Origin: Litchfieldella anticariensis FP35 = DSM 16096
GTDB taxonomy: Bacteria > Pseudomonadota > Gammaproteobacteria > Pseudomonadales > Halomonadaceae
DNA length: 64,000 nucleotides
NCBI RefSeq assembly: GCF_000409775.1
Contig: NZ_KE332377.1
Location: forward strand, 868,001-932,000
Direction: 5' to 3'
Position 1 is the stretch's first letter. Every line of letters begins with the position of its first letter. The notes beneath the pieces were generated by a model that saw nothing but the letters and a program-made list of their open reading frames with translations, was not told the DNA's origin and did no database searches. Positions 9,617 to 18,356 of the stretch are shown here, piece by piece. Made by a program: the position numbers and the translations under genes.

Positions 9617-9796
9617 TCAGGGCGCGGGGGCGGCATCATTTCTGTCCTCGTCACCCTTGGGTGTTTCGCCCTGAGGCTTGGTTATCGAAGAATAATGCAC
9701 TTGCCGGTCGGATGCGGCCACCCGCCGGTCGATGAGATGCAGAATGCCAAGCTGAACGATCAAGAATACAAAGCAAAGCACGAGTCCCTTGAGCAT
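9617..9796 (-). CDS. Small single-span membrane protein (59 aa), unknown
   Basis: A short minus-strand frame encodes MLKGLVLCFVFLIVQLGILH as one hydrophobic segment, followed by a charged tail (IDRRVAASDRQVHYSSITKP, then TPKGDEDRNDAAPAP). The pattern of one transmembrane helix with an acidic, proline-ended tail looks like a real protein. Only a weak GAGA ribosome site is seen. I do not recognise a family. It lies 85 bases after the SRPBCC gene on the same strand and may share its transcript. Confidence 0.55.
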   Translation of the reverse strand: MLKGLVLCFVFLIVQLGILHLIDRRVAASDRQVHYSSITKPQGETPKGDEDRNDAAPAP

Positions 9797-9881
9797 GGCG
9801 AGATCTCGGGATGAGAAGCCAGCGGCTTCGATCCCTCGATATTACGCTCATCACCCGTGCGGGCAGTAGCAATTTTTACGC

Positions 9882-10292
9882 CTACAACTTCGCCTCAACC
9901 CTTTCCAAGATCTGCTGACTCACCTTGCTGACCAACGGTCGGGCAGCACGGTTGACGGCACGTTCCAACAGCCGATTGTTGATTCGGTACTCAATGGTCA
10001 ACATCACTTCCGTACCCTCAGGGACCCGCGTCAGGCGATAACACCCTTGATTGCGCACCCCGTCCAGTGATTCCCAAGCGAGACGCTCAGGCGCCTGAGT
10101 CTCGGTAATCTCCACATCGAACGTCCAATCCATGCCTACCGCATGTACATGCCACCGATACCGCTTGTCCCCCAGGGGCTCGATCGCCTCAATCAGATCG
10201 GAGTAGTCGGCAAAGTCCTCGACTCGCTCCAACAGGGCGAACACGCGCTCTGGCGGGGCATGCAGAACCGCACTATGCTCGATAATCGCCAT
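9882..10292 (-). CDS. SRPBCC (START/polyketide cyclase-like) protein
   Basis: The 136-residue product has the helix-grip pattern of the SRPBCC fold: IIEHSAVLHAPPERVFALLERVEDFADY, then LAWESLDGVRNQGCYRLTRV, then a long C-terminal helix (RAARPLVSKVSQQILERVEA). Proteins of this type bind hydrophobic ligands; RatA/Coq10-like members bind ubiquinone, but the match to RatA is not close enough to name it. The ATG at 10292 has AGGGGG just upstream; a longer frame to 10346 lacks one. It is divergent from queC. Function unknown. Confidence 0.8.
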   Translation of the reverse strand: MAIIEHSAVLHAPPERVFALLERVEDFADYSDLIEAIEPLGDKRYRWHVHAVGMDWTFDVEITETQAPERLAWESLDGVRNQGCYRLTRVPEGTEVMLTIEYRINNRLLERAVNRAARPLVSKVSQQILERVEAKL

Positions 10293-10389
10293 GTCGCCCC
10301 CTGTTCCATCACTGATTGATGACGAGGGTAACGGCCTCGGTCGCAAACCGCCACCTTCATCCCACTTCCTTTAAATCTCCGAACCCACC

Positions 10390-10418
10390 TGGCCACAGTC
10401 GTTCCAACTCGCTAGAAT
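10390..10418 (+). promoter_or_regulatory. Possible sigma70 promoter of queC operon
   Basis: TGGCCA, a 17-base spacer and TAGAAT lie 89 bases before queC. The -10 is good and the -35 matches at four of six positions. No preQ1 riboswitch fold was recognised between it and the start codon. Confidence 0.35.
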
Positions 10419-10506
10419 GATGCCCCGCCCGGACCGGATCCCGGGCGTCCACTGCCGACCATAGTCAGCGGTGGCCAAAAGAAATTCTCCGACAGGACCC
10501 TTCTTC

Positions 10507-11196
10507 ATGCCCAACACCCTCTCCTTGTCAGGTTCACCCTCGCGTGCCGTAGTCATCTACTCAGGTGGCATGGACTCCTTTACCGTCCTGCACCGCGCGC
10601 GACGCGAAGGCTACGAAATCCACGCCCTGTCCTTCGATTATGGCCAGCGCCATGCCCGCGAGCTCGACGCCGCAACGTGGGTATGCCAGCAGCTGGGTAT
10701 CGCTCATCAAGTCGTTGACATCCGTGCTATCCACGGCCTGATAGATAACTCAGCGCTAACCGATGCTAGCCGCGAGATGCCTGAAGGCAATTATGACAGC
10801 GATAACCTGGCTACCACCGTGGTGCCCAATCGCAACATGATCTTGCTGTCCTTGGCCATTGCACAAGCAGTCAATATCGGAGCTAACAAAGTCTTCTATG
10901 GTGCCCATGGTGGTGACCATGTGCTCTATCCAGACTGTCGTCCCCTCTTCGTCGAGAAAATGAATGCGGTAGCAGCCATTGCCAACTTCGAAGCGGTAGA
11001 AATCTGCGCCCCTTACCTGCATAGCAGCAAGCAGGCCATTCTCGCCGACGGCCTCGCCATGGGCCTCGATTATGCCGCTACCTGGACCTGCTACCGCGGC
11101 GAAGAATTGGCCTGCGGGCGATGCGGCAGCTGCCGTGAACGACTAGCTGCCTTCACCGACAATGGCGTCACTGACCCGTTAGCATACCGAGGGTAA
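10507..11196 (+). CDS. queC: 7-cyano-7-deazaguanine synthase QueC
   Basis: QueC converts 7-carboxy-7-deazaguanine to preQ0 using ATP and ammonia, in queuosine biosynthesis. The 229-residue product has the PP-loop ATPase motif ([12 protein letters not shown]) near the N-terminus and the zinc-binding cysteine cluster near the end ([15 protein letters not shown]). The ATG at 10507 has AGGA upstream; a GTG at 10471 extends the frame but without a ribosome site. The gene is followed three bases later by queE. Confidence 0.97.
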   Translation: MPNTLSLSGSPSRAVVIYSGGMDSFTVLHRARREGYEIHALSFDYGQRHARELDAATWVCQQLGIAHQVVDIRAIHGLIDNSALTDASREMPEGNYDSDNLATTVVPNRNMILLSLAIAQAVNIGANKVFYGAHGGDHVLYPDCRPLFVEKMNAVAAIANFEAVEICAPYLHSSKQAILADGLAMGLDYAATWTCYRGEELACGRCGSCRERLAAFTDNGVTDPLAYRG

Positions 11197-11199
11197 CTG

Positions 11200-11847
11200 A
11201 TGTATAGCGTCAAGGAAGCCTTCTACACCCTGCAGGGGGAAGGTGCCCGCGCCGGCCGTGCCAGTGTGTTCTGTCGCTTCACCGGCTGCAACTTATGGTC
11301 AGGGCGAGAGGCCGATCGCGCCTCCAGCCCATGCCGTTTCTGCGACACTGATTTCGTGGGCACCGATGGTCAGCATGGTGGGCGCTTTCGCGATGCCACG
11401 AGCCTGGCCGATCATCTGGCGGCCTTGTGGCCGACGAATACAGTCGGCAAGGCCGCGCCCTATGTGGTTTTTACCGGCGGCGAGCCGCTGTTGCAGCTCG
11501 ATGCGTCTCTGATTGAAGCCATGCATGCCAGAGACTTCGAGGTCGCCGTCGAAACCAATGGAACCATCGAGATACCGGCGGGTATTGACTGGCTTTGTGT
11601 CAGCCCCAAGGGGACGAGCCGAATGGTGGTTACCCGCGGTGACGAGCTCAAGCTGGTCTACCCGCAGCGGGATGCCCCTCCTGAGCGCTTTGCACATCTC
11701 GACTTCCAGTACTTCTACCTGCAGCCCATGGATCTCACCCCGTTGCACGGGGAAGGCGACACCATGGCTGAGGTGGTCGCCTACTGTCTCAGGACACCGC
11801 AGTGGCAGCTTTCACTGCAGACTCACAAGATCGTGGGAATCGACTGA
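11200..11847 (+). CDS. queE: 7-carboxy-7-deazaguanine synthase QueE
   Basis: QueE is a radical-SAM enzyme that contracts 6-carboxytetrahydropterin to 7-carboxy-7-deazaguanine. The 215-residue product starts MYSVKEAFYTLQGEGARAGR and binds its iron-sulfur cluster with an expanded loop: cysteines at C(14 residues)C(2 residues)C (TGC...SSPCRFCDTDF) in place of the usual CxxxCxxC, a variant known for QueE. A GGEPLLQ motif binds SAM. The stop overlaps the next start (TGATG). Confidence 0.96.
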   Translation: MYSVKEAFYTLQGEGARAGRASVFCRFTGCNLWSGREADRASSPCRFCDTDFVGTDGQHGGRFRDATSLADHLAALWPTNTVGKAAPYVVFTGGEPLLQLDASLIEAMHARDFEVAVETNGTIEIPAGIDWLCVSPKGTSRMVVTRGDELKLVYPQRDAPPERFAHLDFQYFYLQPMDLTPLHGEGDTMAEVVAYCLRTPQWQLSLQTHKIVGID

Positions 11848-12692
11848 TGACCCTTTTCGTCAATGCCCTGACCCAGTTGGATGTTTCACTTTGGTGCCCC
11901 AAGCGCGGCCTGATCGGCGCCAGTTGGCATATCGACGCTGAACTCGATGGCGAGCTCGGTGAGGATGGCATGCTATTCGATTTCGGCGAGGTCAAGCCAT
12001 GGATCAAGTCACGCCTGGATGCCGGCGCCGATCATACTCTGCTGATACCGACACGCGCACCTGGCATCACGGTCCATGAGTGCAACGAAGGACTATGCAT
12101 TCGTGCCCAGTCCCCTTACCCCATGGAGGTGCGTGGGCCTCGCCAGGCCTTTACTCTGTTGCCATGGAGCGAGATCACCACGGAACGCCTTGGAACCCAC
12201 TTCTCGCACGAGCTGATGCGCCGCCCTCCCGCGCGAGTGAGCGACATTCGCCTGACCCTACGCGAGGAAAATATCGACGGAGAGGCCTACTCCTACAGCC
12301 ACGGTCTTAAACGTCATACAGGAAACTGTCAGCGCATTGCGCATGGCCATCGCTCACGCTTGCATATCTGGAAGAATGGCCAGCGCGATGCACAGCTCGA
12401 AGCCCAATGGGCGAAGTGGCTCGCCGACCGCTACCTGGTCGACGAAGAGGATCTTGTCGCCGACGCTAACGATGAGGTGTATGGCTCGCTGACGACCCGT
12501 TATCAAGCCCCGCAAGGTCGATTTTTCTTACGCCTACCATCAGAACGCTTTGCAGTACTACCCAGTCCCACGACGATTGAGCATATCGCTACCTGGCTAG
12601 CAGCAAAAATCGCCCACGACATCGGCCATCGCATACGAGTGCAAGCCTTCGAGGGGATCAACAAGGGAGCCATCGCCGAGGCGAGACCATGA
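11847..12692 (+). CDS. queD: Long two-domain QueD-like 6-carboxytetrahydropterin synthase
   Basis: Canonical QueD makes 6-carboxytetrahydropterin from dihydroneopterin triphosphate and is about 120 residues. This product is 281 residues. Its N-terminal half carries one half of the canonical motifs (SWHIDAELDGELGEDGMLFD, then FGEVK and DH), while the zinc/catalytic part lies in the C-terminal half: H152, C161 and the HGH at 166-168, then PTTIEHIATWL and a terminal Glu-containing strand (VQAFEGINKGA). This suggests two tunnelling-fold domains sharing the active-site functions. The link to queuosine follows from queC and queE directly upstream, with the start overlapping the queE stop. Confidence 0.85.
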   Translation: MTLFVNALTQLDVSLWCPKRGLIGASWHIDAELDGELGEDGMLFDFGEVKPWIKSRLDAGADHTLLIPTRAPGITVHECNEGLCIRAQSPYPMEVRGPRQAFTLLPWSEITTERLGTHFSHELMRRPPARVSDIRLTLREENIDGEAYSYSHGLKRHTGNCQRIAHGHRSRLHIWKNGQRDAQLEAQWAKWLADRYLVDEEDLVADANDEVYGSLTTRYQAPQGRFFLRLPSERFAVLPSPTTIEHIATWLAAKIAHDIGHRIRVQAFEGINKGAIAEARP

Positions 12693-12982
12693 CCACTGAA
12701 CTGATTGCCAGATCGATGGAACTTCCCGCTCAGAGCGGATGCCGCCCTGGGTGCGGTGCCTGTTGCGTCGCACCCTCGATCAGTTCACCAATCCCTGGCA
12801 TGCCACACGGCAAACCAGCCGGAGTACGCTGCATCCAGCTCGACGGCGACAACCTGTGCCGCCTGTTCGGTGACTCTCGTCGCCCTCGGGTGTGCAAACG
12901 TTTCGATTACGACCCCGAGGTGTGCGGAGAAAGCCGCAACCAGGCGCTTATGAATCTCGCCGCCTGGGAGGCCGCCACTTGA
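12689..12982 (+). CDS. YkgJ-family cysteine cluster protein
   Basis: This 97-residue protein has eight cysteines arranged as in the YkgJ/UPF0153 zinc- or iron-binding family (CRPGCGACCVAPSIS; C-I-Q-L; CRLFGD; RPRVCKRF; VCGES). The biochemical role of the family is not known. It overlaps the end of the queD-like gene by four bases (ATGA), so it is translated with the queuosine operon, which may mean a cluster-handling role for radical-SAM QueE; that is inference. Confidence 0.85.
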   Translation: MTTELIARSMELPAQSGCRPGCGACCVAPSISSPIPGMPHGKPAGVRCIQLDGDNLCRLFGDSRRPRVCKRFDYDPEVCGESRNQALMNLAAWEAAT

Positions 12983-13057
12983 GATATGGGAGGTTTGCCG
13001 ATGACCCATAGTAGTAACCCGGCCATCGGCAACCCGTGGACGACGCTGATGTGTCGC

Positions 13058-16000
13058 TCAGGATTCAACGTCAGCGGGATATGGCAGTCGCTGATCCAGC
13101 AACGTTCTCCAGCGTACCAGTACAGGGGCATCGGTATGCGACACCTCTCCAAGCAGACGCCGGAACTCCTCGCGCATCGACTCGTCACGCGGTTCCACCA
13201 GCGTCAACCACAGCTCCAACGCATGTAGCTGCTGGTGCAGGTTCTCGTGCTCACGCGCTTGTATCAAAGCCTGCTCAGCGAGCAGTCTCACTGCCTCGGG
13301 AGGATGCCCCAGCCGCTGACGTACCTGCGCGAGTTGGATCGCCAACTCTGGCAGATACAACGAACCTCGCTCTTGGGCGACCAACAGGCACTGATCGAGG
13401 TAATCCTCCGCACGTTCAAATTCTCCTAGCGCCATACAAGCATCGGAGAACCAAAGTACTGGGCGTTGGTAGCGATCTCGCCCTGTCACTTCATCAAACT
13501 CTTCCATACTGGCCTGCAACTGCACCAGGCCTTCGCGATCACCGGTCAACGCTCTTTGCCACCCCAGCAAATTTCGAGCCGACATCTGCCACAGGGATAG
13601 GTCGGGTGTTCCCGTCAGGTCGAAAGCCCGCTGGGCGCGGGTTCCGGCAAGGTGCACGTGCCCCAACTGGCGGTAGACCGCGGCAGCGAACAACAGGGCC
13701 ATAGCCAGTGAACCAGGGTGGTTGAAACGTTCCGCCAGACGGATGGCAGCCTCGGCCTGTCGTTCGGCACGCCGGTAGTCACCACGCAAGCACAGCGCCC
13801 AGCCTTGGAAACAAGCTGCTGCCACCTGGGGATGATCGGAAAATGGTAACCATTCGATCAACATCGGCTGGTTGAGAGGATCGATCTCTTCCAGATGATC
13901 GTAGGCCTGACGAATGCGACCGGCCCAATATTCGCAGTTGGCACGCGCGTAATCGGCCAAGCGCCGATAGCGTGGATCGTCAAGTCGCGCTGCCAGATCA
14001 GCCAATTTGGATGCCAACGAGAAGGCATCGGCATGGGCATCACGCTGGCTGCAACCTACCCACAACCCCCACTTGACCAGGAAGCGCTGCTCCAGATCGG
14101 CTTCTTCATCGCTGTCGCTACCTTCGCAGGCCAGCAGTTCACGTGCACGCACGAAACTTTCGTGAGCTGTCGGCGAGCCGTGTCCCTCCAAGGCAAAGGC
14201 CGCCTGACCGCGCACGGTCAGCAGACTGATTTCCCGTTCACCCTGCTCCTCGACATGGCGCAAACTCGCCAAGCCGAAATCGGCCATCTTCAGCGCCGTT
14301 CGATTGGCACACACTTTCAGCGCCTCGCGGGCAGCCAGTTCGAAGTAACGCGCGCCACGGGCATAGTGACCGCTACGGCGCAAATGGGTGGCAAAATCGC
14401 CAGGATGACGGCTGATCCACACCGGGAAGCGCTCTTCGATCAGGCTGACGACCTGACGATGGATTCTTACTCGTACATCCCGCGGACACGAAAGATACGC
14501 TGCTTCCTGCAGCAATTGATGGCTGAATTGATAATCGCACTCGCTACTGCCACCGCATGGCTCGATCACTTCCAACCGGCACATCTGATCGAGCGCCCGC
14601 TTGAGTCGAGCACTTTCCCAACCACTACACTCGGCCAGGAAATCGAGACGGAACTGTCGCCCAAGCACCGCAGCCACATGCGCCACCTCGCGATCACCAT
14701 CGAGTTGGTCGATTCGACTGGCCAACAGCCCCAACAGACCACGCGGTAGCTCCTCGATATTCACGCTACGGCCTTCGCGACGATCCATGTCCAGTCGACG
14801 GCAAATTTCCTGCAAATACAACGGAACCCCATCGCAACGCTCAATCAACTGATTGCGCAGACGTGGACTCAAGTGAAGCCGATAACGCCTGGCTAGTTGC
14901 GACAGTAGCCTAGAGGATTGCGAACCATCCAGGCGTCCCAACGTTACTTGCTGATCCCAATGCAGCTTGGCCGGCAAGGACTCACGACCATGGTGACTGG
15001 CCACCAACAGCAACGGGCAGTTGATCGGCAAACGTGCTTGTAGGCCGGCCAATACCTTGAAAGAGGGCTCGTCGAGCCACTGCAGATCGTCGATCATCAA
15101 CACCAAGGTCCGCTCAGCCGTCAGTGTTTCGATCAAGACATGCAGGAGCTTGACGACCAGTTCGACGGCTTCACCGCTTTGTGTCAGAGCAGAGACTTCC
15201 TCCGGCTCACGAATGCCCAGTGCTTCTTCCAGCAGTTGCCGACGTGAAGTTTCCATGGCCAGGGACGGATATGCATCGAGCAATTGCCCAAGCTTGTCAG
15301 CATCGAGATCATCCCCCACATGCCAGCGCAGCAGCGTCCGAGCCACGCCGTAAGGCACCTGTACCGACAAACGCGTCGTTGGCTGCCAGCAGATAGCGGC
15401 ATCACGGCTTTGCTCAAGTTGCCGAAAACCCACCAACAGTGCCGACTTCCCCATGCCAGAGGCTCCGCGCACCAAGACGCTCTGACGCAAGCCAATACCC
15501 GCCCTGGCCAAAGCGTCGCGCAGCTTCCGCAGTGCCGATTCACGGCCGATCAAACTAGGAGGCAAGGCTTCGCGACCGCCTTCGTTGGTACCCAACACCA
15601 AGGCCCGCAAGCGTACACGCCCATCACTGGCAACCAGACGCGACGACAAACGCGGTTGCAAGTCCAGAGCTGGTGGCATGTGTTGGCTGGCCTCCTGGGA
15701 AATCACCAACTCGCTGCCTTCGGCCGCACTCATCAGATCCAAGGATCCCTGCGTCACTTGCCCCAGCGGGTCTACCAACTGGCGCTCAGGAAGATAGACC
15801 ACTCGCCCACTATTGAGACCAGCCGCCAGTTCGAACTGTGGGATGTTCCCCTCACCGCTCCAATGCCGGACACATTCATCGGGTAAAGCGCGACGACAAT
15901 GTTCATACAGTGCCACCAATTCGGCCAGTTGATGAGCCGGCCCGTGGGTGCCGAAACAAGCCAGTCCCAATCCTCCGGTTGCACCGGGCAACCAGAAGCC

Positions 16001-16954
16001 TCCCAGGTGGTGGCACTGTTGTTCGAGCCAGCGCATCAGCTCGATCTGCAAGGCCAGGCACGCTCGGGTCTCGGCGCGATCCTGCCACTCTCCCTTGAGG
16101 TGCAGCCGAATCGCCATCACCGAAAGCTGGCGTTGTTCGATTTCATCATCGCTCAGAGGAGCACTGTCCAGTGCCAGGGCACGAGAGAAAGCGCCTTGAG
16201 GTGAAAGTCCCTGCATATCGGTCTTGCCCTCGGACCAATAGCGCGCCAGCTGCAGAAATCCCGGCTCGGGCTGCTGACCGGACAAGGCTAGTAACTGGAG
16301 GTAGGCGTTGTATTGCTCATGTGCAGCGGCAGACTGGCCCTGTTCGGCGAGTTGCCGCACCAGACGTTCATGAAAAGGCCCGTAGCCGGAAAAGCGGCTG
16401 ACTAGTGCGCGCAACAGTGTATCGGGCACATCTCCATGCTGTTCCAGAACGCTCTCGGCAAAGGCGATGACACGCTGGCGCCATTCGTTGCGGACACGCA
16501 GCAACCAACGCTGGAACTCGGCACAGGGCGATAACTGCAGTTCTTCGACCAAGTCGCCACGATAAAGAGTAAGGAGGCTCTCCAGCGTGGCGATGTCCGG
16601 CGAGCTCTCCAGCAGGGATTGCAGTTCATGAAGATCGAACCGCCAAGTCTCGGGAAGCTGAAAGGCAATGGTCTGGCGTGTTACCACTAGCACTTGATCA
16701 GCCTCATCACCCAATGATTGCCGCAAGCAATGCAAGGCATGGCGCAGATTGGTACGTCCGGACGACAACCCTTGGTCCGGCCACAGCAATTCAGCAAGCG
16801 TTGCACGGTTGACCGGCTGCTCATGCAACAACAGGTAGACCAACAGAGCCTTGACCTTGTCGTAACTGAACTGAGTCAGGCTATCCTCGCCAAGCGTCAG
16901 CGAAAAATGGCCAAATAGCGATAACTGGTCGTTGACAGACGGATCCCGCATCAT
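13058..16954 (-). CDS. SARP-type regulator with cyclase-like, AAA and TPR domains
   Basis: A 1298-residue cytoplasmic protein. Residues 10-105 form an OmpR/SARP-like winged helix (KVKALLVYLLLHEQPVNRAT, LAELLWPDQ, NLRHALHCLRQSL); 110-250 a bacterial transcriptional activation (BTAD) domain; 275-450 resemble a class III nucleotide cyclase domain (LAAGLNSGRVVYLP, EGSELVISQEAS) but the metal-binding aspartates are not evident, so it is likely a sensor; 468-750 an AAA/STAND ATPase with Walker A GASGMGKS (497-504) and Walker B LVLMIDDLQW (617-626); the rest is TPR-like helices. AGGA precedes the paired ATG. The gene stands alone, convergent with the queuosine operon; its target and ligand are unknown. 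Confidence 0.85.
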   Translation of the reverse strand: MMRDPSVNDQLSLFGHFSLTLGEDSLTQFSYDKVKALLVYLLLHEQPVNRATLAELLWPDQGLSSGRTNLRHALHCLRQSLGDEADQVLVVTRQTIAFQLPETWRFDLHELQSLLESSPDIATLESLLTLYRGDLVEELQLSPCAEFQRWLLRVRNEWRQRVIAFAESVLEQHGDVPDTLLRALVSRFSGYGPFHERLVRQLAEQGQSAAAHEQYNAYLQLLALSGQQPEPGFLQLARYWSEGKTDMQGLSPQGAFSRALALDSAPLSDDEIEQRQLSVMAIRLHLKGEWQDRAETRACLALQIELMRWLEQQCHHLGGFWLPGATGGLGLACFGTHGPAHQLAELVALYEHCRRALPDECVRHWSGEGNIPQFELAAGLNSGRVVYLPERQLVDPLGQVTQGSLDLMSAAEGSELVISQEASQHMPPALDLQPRLSSRLVASDGRVRLRALVLGTNEGGREALPPSLIGRESALRKLRDALARAGIGLRQSVLVRGASGMGKSALLVGFRQLEQSRDAAICWQPTTRLSVQVPYGVARTLLRWHVGDDLDADKLGQLLDAYPSLAMETSRRQLLEEALGIREPEEVSALTQSGEAVELVVKLLHVLIETLTAERTLVLMIDDLQWLDEPSFKVLAGLQARLPINCPLLLVASHHGRESLPAKLHWDQQVTLGRLDGSQSSRLLSQLARRYRLHLSPRLRNQLIERCDGVPLYLQEICRRLDMDRREGRSVNIEELPRGLLGLLASRIDQLDGDREVAHVAAVLGRQFRLDFLAECSGWESARLKRALDQMCRLEVIEPCGGSSECDYQFSHQLLQEAAYLSCPRDVRVRIHRQVVSLIEERFPVWISRHPGDFATHLRRSGHYARGARYFELAAREALKVCANRTALKMADFGLASLRHVEEQGEREISLLTVRGQAAFALEGHGSPTAHESFVRARELLACEGSDSDEEADLEQRFLVKWGLWVGCSQRDAHADAFSLASKLADLAARLDDPRYRRLADYARANCEYWAGRIRQAYDHLEEIDPLNQPMLIEWLPFSDHPQVAAACFQGWALCLRGDYRRAERQAEAAIRLAERFNHPGSLAMALLFAAAVYRQLGHVHLAGTRAQRAFDLTGTPDLSLWQMSARNLLGWQRALTGDREGLVQLQASMEEFDEVTGRDRYQRPVLWFSDACMALGEFERAEDYLDQCLLVAQERGSLYLPELAIQLAQVRQRLGHPPEAVRLLAEQALIQAREHENLHQQLHALELWLTLVEPRDESMREEFRRLLGEVSHTDAPVLVRWRTLLDQRLPYPADVES

Positions 16955-17052
16955 TTGGTTCCTGCGTTATCTTATATTGGCGATGGTTTCGCTCGTCTCT
17001 ACCGTGAAGTGGACAACCTTACCCTGCAAGCCATGAATCTTCATATCCGGCT

Positions 17053-17691
17053 TCATGCCACCATAGGCATGCCACTGTGAAAACGAAACGTCTCGTCCGG
17101 TGAAACGATCAACTCCCGCTCCCGATCGGCAAAGAACGCGATACGCGTGTCGATGTCACCCTCACCGTTTTCTCCTGCGTAGCGACGCGCCAATACCAAG
17201 TAATCCTCGTAATGACGCCCTTCCGACTTAACCAGACTGCGATAGAACTTGGCAAGCTCGGCATCGAGATGCGGTATCAAACATGCAAAACGCTCGCATG
17301 AGCGCGCCTCGATGAAGGCGCCGACAATCAGGATATCGACCAATCTCCATGGATCTTCAGTCCGCACGTGACGACGCAGCCCTTCGGCATAGCGCGACGC
17401 GCTCAAATGGCAATAAGTAATGCCACGCGCTTCCATGACCTTGATTACCTGCTCGAAATGCAACAACTCCTCTCGCGCCAACTGCGACATCTTGGTCAAC
17501 AATAATGGACGATCCACATAGCGGTACATCAGACTCATGGCGGTGGAAGCCGCTTTCTTCTCGCACTGGGCATGGTCAATCAACAATAGCGACTGGTTAC
17601 GTAGCGCTTCCTCCACCCACGCCGGAGGGGTGGGGCAAGTCAGAAAGCCCAGCAACGTTTCAGGCAACAATTCCTCTACCGTATCTTGCAT
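17053..17691 (-). CDS. miaE: tRNA-(ms2io6A)-hydroxylase MiaE
   Basis: MiaE is a diiron monooxygenase that hydroxylates the isopentenyl group of ms2i6A at position 37 of tRNAs. The product (212 residues from the ATG at 17691, MQDTVEELLPETLLGFL) has ferritin-like helices with the iron ligands in HAQCEKKAAS, REELLHFEQV, EARSCERF and EGRHYEDY. AGGGA precedes the chosen start; an upstream in-frame ATG at 17778 would overlap the neighbouring gene end. It follows the DUF1289 gene on the same strand. Confidence 0.95.
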   Translation of the reverse strand: MQDTVEELLPETLLGFLTCPTPPAWVEEALRNQSLLLIDHAQCEKKAASTAMSLMYRYVDRPLLLTKMSQLAREELLHFEQVIKVMEARGITYCHLSASRYAEGLRRHVRTEDPWRLVDILIVGAFIEARSCERFACLIPHLDAELAKFYRSLVKSEGRHYEDYLVLARRYAGENGEGDIDTRIAFFADRERELIVSPDETFRFHSGMPMVA

Positions 17692-17771
17692 CTTATCCCT
17701 GGACAGTGATTCAGCGTGACGCTGTATAACGGAAAAACAGTGCAAATGATCCAGCCTGCACAGTGAACGGC

Positions 17772-18212
17772 TCAACACAGCACATCATGTTGCTGCCGAC
17801 GATAAGCCTCTCTTAGTAACGCCTCTGTCAATGCGACATGCAGCGTCTCCGGGGGTAGCCCCTCGCCCTCAAGGACTGGCTCTAGCCCGTAACGCGACAA
17901 GTCACGAATACGCTGCCGTCCGACACGCAGTAGTTCGACCGCCCGAGACAGCGCGGGCTGTTCGGCCCGGAAGCGAATACGATGGCGGCACATCTGGGCC
18001 TCCAAGGCTTGGGCATCGACGACACACAGAAAACGTCCAGCCACCTGTTCGCGCAAGGTATCGAGCGCCAGCATGCGCAACTCACGCTCCCGATCGGAAA
18101 AGCCGAACCATTCACGGATTTCACCATCGTGACGCTGGCAGCCACGACATACCCGATCCCCTACGGTTGTCGAACACATTCCCACACAGGGAGAGACGAT
18201 ACGTTGGCTCAT
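17772..18212 (-). CDS. DUF1289 domain protein
   Basis: The N-terminal part (SPCVGMCSTTVGDRVCRGCQ, then IREWFGFSDRER) is the DUF1289 cysteine motif, four cysteines likely binding a metal or iron-sulfur cluster. The product is 146 residues, longer than stand-alone DUF1289 proteins, with a helical, arginine-rich C-terminal half of unknown role. GAGAGGG precedes the ATG at 18212. It lies upstream of miaE on the same strand and may share its transcript. Function unknown. Confidence 0.8.
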   Translation of the reverse strand: MSQRIVSPCVGMCSTTVGDRVCRGCQRHDGEIREWFGFSDRERELRMLALDTLREQVAGRFLCVVDAQALEAQMCRHRIRFRAEQPALSRAVELLRVGRQRIRDLSRYGLEPVLEGEGLPPETLHVALTEALLREAYRRQQHDVLC

Positions 18213-18309
18213 GATCCCTCTCGTCGTTTGCCACCATCTTACCGCGCCAAGCGGCACTCAGCACGCCCATAGCGCCATGCGGTACACTTCGCCGACCAAA
18301 GTTCAAGGA

Positions 18310-18343
18310 TTGTCGACAACATCTCGCTTAACATTGTCGACAG
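18310..18343. promoter_or_regulatory. Paired TTGTCGACA palindromes (probable operator of acnB)
   Basis: TTGTCGACAA at 18310-18319 is a perfect palindrome; a second copy with one change, TTGTCGACAG, lies at 18334-18343, centres 24 bases apart. The second copy sits within the spacer of the acnB promoter and the first just upstream of its -35. This is the layout of a repressor operator. The palindrome resembles GntR/FadR-type sites, but the regulator is not in this window. Confidence 0.55.
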
Positions 18344-18356
18344 TTTCGCGTAGAAT
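18328..18356 (+). promoter_or_regulatory. Sigma70 promoter of acnB
   Basis: TTAACA (five of six to the -35 consensus), a 17-base spacer and TAGAAT (-10) are seen 125 bases before the chosen acnB start. The spacer contains a TTGTCGACA palindrome. The predicted leader is about 115-120 bases. Confidence 0.6.

Noticed and set aside
9882-10292. Naming the SRPBCC protein RatA
   Set aside because: The fold fits, but the sequence lacks RatA-specific segments and the usual neighbours rnfH, bamE and smpB are absent.
10293-10506. Possible preQ1 riboswitch before queC
   Set aside because: No preQ1-I or preQ1-II core pattern could be found; only a sigma70-like promoter.
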